Below, piece by piece: positions 1 through 5,656 of a DNA stretch of 10,223 bases. Each line of letters starts with the position of its first letter. Position 1 is the first letter of the stretch. The stretch spans positions 1-10,223 of the forward strand of contig DAOVGH010000086.1 in the NCBI GenBank assembly GCA_030672485.1. The letters run 5' to 3'. The stretch is from Desulfobacterales bacterium. Its GTDB lineage: Bacteria > Desulfobacterota > DSM-4660 > Desulfatiglandales > B25-G16. Under the pieces are notes generated by a model, which had not been told where the DNA came from, ran no database searches, and saw nothing but the letters and a program-made list of their open reading frames with translations. The translations under genes were made by a program, and so were the position numbers.

Positions 1-573
1 GTCTTTCATTATTATCTCTATGGCCTCTTTGTATTTTCCCGCCTTTACCATGGCAACATAACCCTGGACATTGATATTGGCAGGACATGCGGAGATACAG
101 GGGGGGCGGTCTAACTTTTCGATTGAGTAGGCAAGGGGAACTCCCTGGGGATAGGGGATAAAGGTTGCTGTTCTTGTATTTAAGCTTTGGTTAAACTCAT
201 CTGGAAGGCTCACCGGGCAAACTTGAGAACAGTCTCCACATCCGGTGCATTTATCAGTGTCTATGAAGCGTGAGTGTTGAAGGATTTTGACCTTAAAGTT
301 ACCCTCTTCTCCTTCAATGCTTTCTATCTCTGATAAGGGCAGTATCTCTATGTTTAGATGCCGGCCGACCTCGACCAGTTTAGGTGAGATAATTCACATG
401 GTACAGTCATTGGTGGGGAAGGTTTTATCTAACTGGGCCATAACCCCTCCAATGACCGGGTTTTTCTCCACCAGGTATACATAATAGCCAGAGTTGGCCA
501 GATCAAGGGCTGCCTGCATACCAGTGATGCCTGCGCCTACCACCATCACTGATCCAATACTACCTTTTTTCAT
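1..573 (-). CDS. hdrA: HdrA-like FAD/iron-sulfur protein, selenoprotein (5' part, runs off left edge)
   Basis: Family role: HdrA-type flavoproteins are the electron-bifurcating or electron-transfer subunits of cytoplasmic heterodisulfide-reductase-like complexes. Seen here: a dinucleotide-binding motif VVGAGITG (residues 11-18) with the acidic E36, then FPTNDCTM followed by an in-frame TGA at 394-396 (residue 60). Reading through it, the frame stays open for 131 codons to the edge and continues the family: ISPKLVEVGRH, a 4Fe-4S motif CTGCGDCSQVCP (109-120), PDEFN, then PPCISACPANINVQGY (157-172), which resembles the Fer4_20/GltD-type iron-sulfur domain. HdrA proteins normally have Cys at residue 60 (CxxC), so this is CxxU. 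The ATG at 573 is preferred because GAGGTGA lies just upstream; a GTG at 579 is the alternative. A consensus promoter lies upstream. The Fer4_20 segment suggests a long HdrA-GltD-type fusion whose remainder is outside the window. Confidence 0.88.
361..396 (-). promoter_or_regulatory. Selenocysteine UGA codon with adjacent SECIS-like hairpin
   Basis: The minus strand has UGA at 396-394, then 15 bases, then a 6-bp stem CUGGUC (378-373) pairing with GGCCGG (366-361), two of the six pairs being G-U. The loop is GAGGUC (372-367). A short stem placed just after the UGA, with G in the first loop positions and the loop about 21 bases from the codon, matches the general bacterial SECIS layout recognised by SelB. 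The whole element lies inside the coding sequence, as in bacteria generally. The pairing was done by eye; no folding energy was computed. Confidence 0.7.
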
Positions 574-660
574 TTTCACCTCGTAAAAAAGCGGCGATCT
601 CTTAATATCTCCATATCTATGGTAGACAGAGCACCGTAACAGGTATTTTTGCGTGGCTAA

Positions 661-689
661 TTTATAGTTTTAGGCCATATCGTTGTCAA
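661..689 (-). promoter_or_regulatory. Sigma-70-type promoter for the hdrA-like gene
   Basis: The minus strand reads TTGACA (689-684), a 17-base spacer, then TATAAA (666-661): a perfect -35, optimal spacing and a five-of-six -10. Transcription would start near 653-655 and leave a 5' leader of about 80 bases before the ATG at 573. The leader contains a small dyad CCATA-N2-TATGG (610-621) of unknown meaning. No gene other than the hdrA-like one lies downstream on this strand. Confidence 0.65.
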
Positions 690-845
690 TGAGATTATTA
701 AAACCCTATAGGGCCTTGGGGGTTGATAAGGATATCTTGGGATAGTAGTCGTAGGATCGTGGAGACTGTGGAATTTTGCAGAGGTTAGTGCAAAGATATT
801 CGTGATTGCCAGTGCCTACCCCCTGTGAACCGTTTCCTCTTTAAC

Positions 846-1094
846 CTACATCCTTAAAATAGAATAGTACTGACCATGCCTGTCGATCTTGTCTCCCACC
901 GAGGTGCCGCAGAATCGGCAGCGGTACTCATATTTGTCCCCTTCAGGTAAAACGAGAAGGAGGGACTTAATTACTGGCACAGCCTTCCCACATTTGGGAC
1001 AGTAAAGCTCTGTGGCCTCGAATTCATGATAACTAGATGGGCCTTGTCTTTTCTCCTTTAAAGAAGAATATCTGAACGGCCCTTGAGTATCCAT
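846..1094 (-). CDS. Small zinc-ribbon protein, function unknown (82 aa)
   Basis: The function is not recognised. The protein has two CxxC pairs, CPKC (residues 32-35) and CRFC (59-62), about 23 residues apart: the layout of a single zinc ribbon. The N-terminal part (PFRYSSLKEKRQGP) and the hydrophobic strand SLLLVLPEG between the Cys pairs recall short conserved proteins of deltaproteobacteria usually called 'cytoplasmic protein'; that resemblance is from memory. No signal peptide or membrane segment is visible. The ATG start is supported by AAAGGA eight bases upstream. A candidate promoter lies at 1136-1163. The gene is divergent from the methylmalonyl-CoA epimerase gene and about 270 bases upstream of the hdrA-like gene on the same strand, which has its own promoter, so a functional link is not shown. 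Confidence 0.8.
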   Translation of the reverse strand: MDTQGPFRYSSLKEKRQGPSSYHEFEATELYCPKCGKAVPVIKSLLLVLPEGDKYEYRCRFCGTSVGDKIDRHGQYYSILRM

Positions 1095-1135
1095 AAATGA
1101 TTTCCTTTACTATTCTAATGTGGTAATAATACCTG

Positions 1136-1163
1136 ATTTTACAAAGGTATAAAAAAAATGCAA
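1136..1163 (-). promoter_or_regulatory. Candidate promoter for the zinc-ribbon gene
   Basis: The minus strand reads TTGCAT (1163-1158), 16 bases, then TAAAAT (1141-1136). Each hexamer has one or two departures from consensus and the spacer is one base short. It lies about 42-69 bases upstream of the ATG at 1094, a normal distance. The surrounding DNA is AT-rich, so a chance match is possible. Confidence 0.4.
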
Positions 1164-1181
1164 GTAAGTTTCCTGGTTGAG

Positions 1182-1230
1182 TAGTTAAGTTGTTGAGTAG
1201 TAAAAACAAACCCACTCAACACCTCAACTA
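1182..1230. repeat. Imperfect inverted repeat (17-bp arms, 15-base loop)
   Basis: Arms at 1182-1198 (TAGTTAAGTTGTTGAGT) and 1214-1230 (ACTCAACACCTCAACTA) pair at 15 of 17 positions around a 15-base loop. The left arm region also holds a direct repeat TTGAGTAG (1177-1184 and 1193-1200). It lies between the divergent zinc-ribbon and epimerase genes and ends 13 bases before the epimerase Shine-Dalgarno. It could be a REP/MITE-type palindrome or a leader hairpin; there is no T tract, so it is not a standard terminator. Confidence 0.65.
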
Positions 1231-1255
1231 TTTGACTAACTTTAAGGAGGTAGAT

Positions 1256-1657
1256 ATGAACATAAAGCACATTGACCACATAGGAATTGCTGTGAAGAGC
1301 ATCGAGGAGGGAGGGAAGTCCTTCACTGATATCCTTGGGCTAAACCTTCAAAAGGTAGAGACCATTGCAGAACAAAAGGTAAAGACTGGCTTCTTTCCAA
1401 TTACCGACAGCGAGCTCGAACTGCTTGAATCCACAGAACCAGATAGTCCCATAGCCAAATTCATTGAGACAAGAGGCGAAGGGATGCACCATATCGCATT
1501 TAGGGTTGAAAATATTGATGATGCCTTGAAAGAATTGAAGGAAAAGGGCGTCCGGCTGATTGATCAGGAACCCCGGAAAGGTGCTGGCGGGGCCAGGATC
1601 GCCTTTATTCATCCAAAAGAGACCCATGGGGTACTAGTGGAGCTTTGTGAGAAGTAG
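1256..1657 (+). CDS. mce: Methylmalonyl-CoA epimerase
   Basis: This enzyme interconverts (2R)- and (2S)-methylmalonyl-CoA in the cytoplasm, linking methylmalonyl-CoA mutase to propionyl-CoA carboxylase or transcarboxylase. It is a 133-residue protein of the vicinal-oxygen-chelate (glyoxalase) fold, the normal family length. Visible motifs are IDHIGIAV with metal ligand H8, ELELLE with the probable ligand E55, GEGMHHIAF with H79, and the C-terminal LVEL with ligand E129. The segment AEQKVKTGF near residue 39 should hold the catalytic acid. The start at 1256 is chosen over an in-frame upstream codon at 1190 because AAGGAGG (1244-1250) sits six bases before it and the family begins with this IxHIGIAV strand. 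The last 24 bases overlap the convergent amidohydrolase gene. No mutase or carboxylase gene is adjacent. Confidence 0.93.
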   Translation: MNIKHIDHIGIAVKSIEEGGKSFTDILGLNLQKVETIAEQKVKTGFFPITDSELELLESTEPDSPIAKFIETRGEGMHHIAFRVENIDDALKELKEKGVRLIDQEPRKGAGGARIAFIHPKETHGVLVELCEK

Positions 1658-2479
1658 GGCTGCATTTTCCCCGCATATCTTTCTTATTGCGTCTTTAGAG
1701 AGACCTGCCTCTTTCATGTCCTTGAAATACCTGCCTGGATTAAGGAGGGGAAAATCACTTCCAAACAGTATCCTGTCTGGGCCAACGATTTTCGACGCAA
1801 TAGAGTAGATTTCTTTATCGTAAAGATATGGTGATGCAGCGGTATCAAACCATGTGTTTCTCAATAACCCTTTAATGTCTCTTTTCATCAAATAGTAAAA
1901 GAAGAGCCCCCCTCCCCAGTGAGCAAGGATTATTTTATTGTCTGGAAAGCATTGTAGAAAATCGCATATCTCTTTTAATGTCATCTCTGTCTTACCAGGA
2001 TAGTGGTGGCCGACAGATTCATTGGTGTGGAGAAGAATGGGCAGATCACATTTCCGTGCTATTTCAGCTATGGGCTCAAAGGCCTTAAGGGTATCCTTTG
2101 CTATAGTTGATGTGTAGAATGCCAGTTCTCCTATCCCTGAAAGGCCCGATTTGAGACACCTTTCAAGCTCTTTTTCAGCACCTTCAGCCAAGGGAAAAAA
2201 GGTGCTAAACCCTATGAGCCTGTCCTTGTGTCTTTCAGCTACATCCATGACATAGTCGTTGTTTTTTTTGAAATAATCCTGGCTATGCCACGGGAAGCCA
2301 AATACAACCGATTTATCCACCCCCTCATTATCCATATTCCTGATAAGTTCGTCGGCCCCGGAAAGTCTTGATCCGGGAACACCATAGAGGAGCTTAAAGG
2401 CCGGCTCATGGTCGAAGAAATCCTCTCTCTTATCCCTGACCTCGGGTGGAAAGATGTGGGTATGGCAGTCTGTTATCAT
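1634..2479 (-). CDS. Metal-dependent amidohydrolase (amidohydrolase 2 family)
   Basis: A 281-residue TIM-barrel hydrolase. The metal-site residues of the superfamily are visible: HTH (H6, H8) on strand 1, E118 in GIGELAF, H151 in ILLHTNE, H187 in ILAHWGGG and D242 in FGSDFP. The order and spacing match the PF04909 group, which includes decarboxylases such as ACMSD and gamma-resorcylate decarboxylase as well as true hydrolases; the substrate cannot be read from the sequence. No signal peptide is visible, so it is probably cytoplasmic. The ATG at 2479 lacks a clear Shine-Dalgarno. It is the next minus-strand gene after priA, 72 bases downstream, with a palindrome in the gap. Its end overlaps the convergent epimerase gene by 24 bases. 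Confidence 0.85.
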   Translation of the reverse strand: MITDCHTHIFPPEVRDKREDFFDHEPAFKLLYGVPGSRLSGADELIRNMDNEGVDKSVVFGFPWHSQDYFKKNNDYVMDVAERHKDRLIGFSTFFPLAEGAEKELERCLKSGLSGIGELAFYTSTIAKDTLKAFEPIAEIARKCDLPILLHTNESVGHHYPGKTEMTLKEICDFLQCFPDNKIILAHWGGGLFFYYLMKRDIKGLLRNTWFDTAASPYLYDKEIYSIASKIVGPDRILFGSDFPLLNPGRYFKDMKEAGLSKDAIRKICGENAALLLTKLH

Positions 2480-2495
2480 ATCGTCATTGGTTAAT

Positions 2496-2539
2496 CGTTA
2501 TTAGTTATTAGTTATTCGAGTAACCAAGAACTAATAACG
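2496..2539. repeat. Perfect 11-bp inverted repeat between priA and the amidohydrolase gene
   Basis: CGTTATTAGTT (2496-2506) and AACTAATAACG (2529-2539) are perfect reverse complements around a 22-base loop. Inside and beside it are tandem TTATTAG units (2498-2515) and a further small dyad GGTTA/TAACC (2489-2493 and 2521-2525). The stem is AT-rich and lacks a clean following T tract, so it fits a short dispersed palindrome better than a strong Rho-independent terminator for priA, though some attenuation is possible. Confidence 0.6.
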
Positions 2540-2551
2540 GATACCCGGCAG

Positions 2552-4894
2552 TTACATCATCTGATACGGATCAACATCAATTATCAGTTTTACCCCGCTT
2601 GAACTCAGGATCTGTGCAGAGCCCCTGTCTATCTCTTTCAACAATTGGTTAAGGTATCCGGGCCTACGGGATTTGATAAGCATCTGCTGCCGGTATTTCC
2701 CTTTTAGCTTTGCCACTGGGGCCTCAACAGGACCAAGAACCTCTACATCCCTTTTACCTTTTGGCTTCTTTCTCAGGATATTTCCGATTTTCTCGCCCAT
2801 CTGCTGAGCTATTTTCTCTGTCTTGGTCCGGCTGTTTCCGAGGAACCGTAAATTGGCTATCGAGGAAAAAGGGGGATAGTTGAGCTGTCTCCTGAGCCTT
2901 GTTTCGTGTGAAAAAAAACTTCGGTAATCGTGATCCCTTGCTGCAACGATCGCATAGTGGGATGGATTGAATGTCTGGATGATGACCCTCCCAGGCAATC
3001 TTCCCCTTCCAGTCCTGCCTGCTACCTGGGAGAGTAGTTGAAAGGTAATCTCTCCGGCCCGGAAATCCGGGTAATTTAGTGACAGGTCGGCAGAGATAAC
3101 TCCAACAAGGGTTACCCTGGGAAAGTCATGGCCCTTGGTAACCATCTGTGTCCCAACAAGGATGTCTGTTTCATGTTCTAAGAATCGCTTCAAGACCTGT
3201 TGCACTTCACCCTTGTGTCTCATCGTATCACTGTCCATTCTCTCAACCCTTGCATCCGGAAACACCTCCACTAATGTCTCCGCCACCCTCTCTGTACCGA
3301 AGCCATATGGTTTTAGGTTCTCCCTGTTACACGATGGACATCGATTTGGGGGCTGAATCCTAAAGCCGCAGTAATGACAGAGCAGACTATTTCCATATTT
3401 ATGATATGTCAGGCTTACCGCGCAGTTTGGGCACCTGACAGCCTCTCCGCAAAGCTTACACAGATAGAGGGCACTGAATCCCCTCCTGTTCAAAAACAGG
3501 ATAGTCTGTTTTCCCCGAGCCAGATTTTCCCCAATTTCCTTCCTCAATGGAGGACTAATCATCCCATCATCCCGCGTAGCAGGGCTCTCCCCAAAACTCC
3601 TCATATCTATGACGGTGATCTCCGGTGGCTCCCTCTTTAGGATCCTTTCCGGCATGGTGAGAAGGCCATATTTACCACTCACGGCATTATGGTAAGACTG
3701 TATCGAAGGGGTTCCAGAACCAAGCACAACAAGGGCATTGCTGAGTTTTGCCCTCACGATGGCGGCGTCCCTGGCCTGGTAGCGAAATTTTTCCTCCTGT
3801 TTATAGGAGGGATCGTGCTCCTCGTCGATAATAATGAGTCCAAGCCTGGAAAAGGGCGCAAAGAGGGCGGATCTGGCACCTATGACTACGTCGGCCTCTC
3901 CCTTCGCTATCCTGATCCATTGATCGTACCTTTCTCCCATAGAAAGAGCGCTGTGAAGGATAGCCACCCTAGGTCCAAGGCGGGCCTTGAAAAGAGATGC
4001 CAGCGAAACAGTCAGGGCGATCTCCGGCACCATTATTATGGACTGCCGTCCAAGCTCTTTGGCAACCCTGACAGCATGGTAGTAGACCTCCGTTTTGCCG
4101 CTCCCGGTCACACCATGCAGGAGGTAGGCAAGAAAGGAATGTTCTTTGAGTTTCCCCGTTATCTTCTCAAGGAGGTCTCTCTGCTTCGAATTCAGGGGCG
4201 GTGGCTCGGGGGAAATGAAGAGGGTTTCGCCTGCTATGTCTCTCACAACTGGCCTGAGAGATTTTTCCAGCAAGCCCTTCTTAAGCCATTTATCCACGAG
4301 GTAGGCCCCGTTATCGAAGGCGCTTTTTACCTCACGTAAGGAGATCTCTCTCCTTTTGATCATCATCTCCAAGAATTCAGGTTCATTTCTTGCTCGCCCG
4401 CCTCGCCTGAGCGAGAGCGATGGCGGGCGGGGTACCCTTTTAGGGTCAAATAATGATCTATCAATAGTGGGCCCCTTTTTTACCGTGATGAAGGCCCTTT
4501 TCAAAAGGCCAACCCTATCCAGCCATCCCCTGGGGGGCATCTCTTTGCCACTCGGGATATTCACATTTAGGCCTGTCGGCAGGGCTGCCTTAATTACCAG
4601 GCCGATTGGATATAGGTAGTAGTTGGATAGCCATTCGAAGAATGCAACCATGTTTGGAGGGAAAAGTGGGTAAGGGTCAATGATATTCAGTATATCCTTT
4701 AAACCCTTTCTGTTTTCGGGTGCGATAATCCTGAGGATATAGCCGATCACCTTCCGGCCCGAGAAGGAAATAAGGACCCTTTTACCCACCCCTGCGTTCT
4801 CCGTAAGACCGCCAGCTACTGTATAGGTGAATGTTCCGCTGACAGGAAGGGCCACGGCAACCTGGACATGTATCTTTTCTAATGCCTCAGCCAT
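2552..4894 (-). CDS. priA: Primosomal protein N' (replication restart helicase PriA)
   Basis: PriA is a 3'-5' superfamily 2 DNA helicase that recognises stalled forks and reloads the replisome. This 780-residue protein has the N-terminal fork-binding domain (QVAVALPVSGTFTY, about 11-24), Walker A GVTGSGKTE (261-269), DEEH (357-360), GSGTPS (392-397), eight zinc-binding cysteines in four pairs (C479/C482, C488/C491, C506/C509, C519/C522) and VAGRTGRG (624-631). It is slightly longer than typical PriA. Part of the excess is an Arg/Pro/Ser/Gly-rich stretch (about residues 154-170) encoded by a GC-rich palindrome. The start lies three bases after the stop of the upstream LolA-like gene; no strong Shine-Dalgarno is seen, so translational coupling is likely. 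Confidence 0.96.
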   Translation of the reverse strand: MAEALEKIHVQVAVALPVSGTFTYTVAGGLTENAGVGKRVLISFSGRKVIGYILRIIAPENRKGLKDILNIIDPYPLFPPNMVAFFEWLSNYYLYPIGLVIKAALPTGLNVNIPSGKEMPPRGWLDRVGLLKRAFITVKKGPTIDRSLFDPKRVPRPPSLSLRRGGRARNEPEFLEMMIKRREISLREVKSAFDNGAYLVDKWLKKGLLEKSLRPVVRDIAGETLFISPEPPPLNSKQRDLLEKITGKLKEHSFLAYLLHGVTGSGKTEVYYHAVRVAKELGRQSIIMVPEIALTVSLASLFKARLGPRVAILHSALSMGERYDQWIRIAKGEADVVIGARSALFAPFSRLGLIIIDEEHDPSYKQEEKFRYQARDAAIVRAKLSNALVVLGSGTPSIQSYHNAVSGKYGLLTMPERILKREPPEITVIDMRSFGESPATRDDGMISPPLRKEIGENLARGKQTILFLNRRGFSALYLCKLCGEAVRCPNCAVSLTYHKYGNSLLCHYCGFRIQPPNRCPSCNRENLKPYGFGTERVAETLVEVFPDARVERMDSDTMRHKGEVQQVLKRFLEHETDILVGTQMVTKGHDFPRVTLVGVISADLSLNYPDFRAGEITFQLLSQVAGRTGRGRLPGRVIIQTFNPSHYAIVAARDHDYRSFFSHETRLRRQLNYPPFSSIANLRFLGNSRTKTEKIAQQMGEKIGNILRKKPKGKRDVEVLGPVEAPVAKLKGKYRQQMLIKSRRPGYLNQLLKEIDRGSAQILSSSGVKLIIDVDPYQMM
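4395..4429. repeat. GC-rich palindromic insert inside priA
   Basis: CGCCCGCC (4395-4402) and GGCGGGCG (4422-4429) are perfect reverse complements. Nested inside are TCGC (4403-4406) with GCGA (4417-4420), or alternatively a tight hairpin CTCGC-CTGA-GCGAG (4402-4415). The element is far richer in GC than the surrounding gene. It is in frame and encodes a basic low-complexity stretch (RPPSLSLRRGGRAR) in the linker between the PriA N-terminal domain and the helicase core. This fits a REP- or RPE-like palindrome that inserted into a tolerant loop. Confidence 0.65.
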
Positions 4895-4897
4895 CAG

Positions 4898-5656
4898 CTA
4901 TCGAGGCAGGGCCTCTTCATTAAGCTCGCTCACACCAAATTCGGCCCTGATTCTGGGTATATCGAAGAGAGATACATCAATAGATGGGTTTGCCGTGATG
5001 TCCTTTACCGTATATTCCTCCACAGTGGTCCCTTCAAATGAATAGACGATCTTGTACGGATACCAGATCTGCTCCATGAACTCCCCGTAATCGGAAAAAC
5101 GGAAAAGGACATCACCATATTTTAGAAGTAGGGGAAAAAACAGGTCCTTATCAACAAGAAGTCTAGGACTCCCCTCTTCTTTTTCCCCAATAAGGTATGC
5201 TATTTTCCCCTCAAACCTCGTCAGGGATACCTTATCGAGGTTTATGCCTACTGCTTTAAGCCATTCCAGTAAACGCCCGGGGCTTTGCGCCAAAACAAGA
5301 AAACGATAGAGGTAATCCTGGCTCTCCCCGTCATAACTAATACTCCTGTTGATAATTCTCAAGCTTTTTGTCTTGTTATGGATTATCAGACGTTTACCAG
5401 GTTGCCCCACCATCTCTGACCTATACAGATAAGGAGACTTCAGATAGATAATCTCCCCAAAAACCCTTTCCTGTTCCTGATCTAGATCCTTAACCTTAGT
5501 ATGTTGGATTATCCTTAATGCCTTGATACGGGCGAATTTATTGGTCATAAATTCAATGATCTGAGTTGAAGGGAGTATATAAGGCAGTCCAACTGATGGT
5601 AAAGTAGCTATAACAAGTAAAGACACAAAAATCATGAAGTTCGATATTCTTCCCAT
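4898..5656 (-). CDS. Secreted LolA-like (outer-membrane lipoprotein-sorting type) protein
   Basis: A 252-residue protein with a likely N-terminal signal peptide: hydrophobic residues 7-24 follow a short polar start. The rest is a succession of amphipathic beta strands (for example FGEIIYLKSPYLYRSEM, KRLIIHN, LRIIN, YKIVYSFEGTTVEEYTVKDI) ending in SLFDIP. That pattern is typical of the LolA/LolB-like half-barrel that binds lipid chains, as in outer-membrane lipoprotein-sorting proteins; the assignment is by fold pattern, not by a diagnostic motif. No lipobox Cys is present, so it should be soluble in the periplasm. The first ATG, with GGAG five bases upstream, is preferred over one at 5635. 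It overlaps the M23 gene by 25 bases and ends three bases before priA, so all three are probably one transcript. Confidence 0.7.
   Translation of the reverse strand: MGRISNFMIFVSLLVIATLPSVGLPYILPSTQIIEFMTNKFARIKALRIIQHTKVKDLDQEQERVFGEIIYLKSPYLYRSEMVGQPGKRLIIHNKTKSLRIINRSISYDGESQDYLYRFLVLAQSPGRLLEWLKAVGINLDKVSLTRFEGKIAYLIGEKEEGSPRLLVDKDLFFPLLLKYGDVLFRFSDYGEFMEQIWYPYKIVYSFEGTTVEEYTVKDITANPSIDVSLFDIPRIRAEFGVSELNEEALPR

Noticed and set aside
394..579. A stand-alone 61-residue FAD-binding fragment or hdrA pseudogene
   Set aside because: The sequence after the TGA continues the same family in the same frame, the TGA replaces a conserved Cys, and a SECIS-like hairpin follows; selenocysteine explains all of this better than decay.
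704..713. CCCTATAGGG palindrome followed on the minus strand by TTTT, as a terminator of the zinc-ribbon gene
   Set aside because: The stem is only about four GC pairs with almost no loop and the T run is short; too weak to call as a terminator.
775..794. TTTGCA/TGCAAA dyad upstream of the hdrA promoter as a named operator
   Set aside because: Six-base arms with an eight-base spacer are expected by chance at this frequency and match no regulator site that I can name with confidence.
580..845. A structured RNA or tRNA gene in the gap before the hdrA-like gene
   Set aside because: No cloverleaf, T-loop consensus or long paired helix was found; only the promoter and small dyads are visible.
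1340..1627. Minus-strand 95-codon open frame
   Set aside because: It is antisense to methylmalonyl-CoA epimerase and shows no recognisable motif.
3689..4339. Plus-strand 216-codon open frame
   Set aside because: It lies wholly antisense to priA, has no family resemblance, and follows from the codon use of the opposite strand. The plus-strand frames at 3135-3640 and 4356-4619 were dropped for the same reason.
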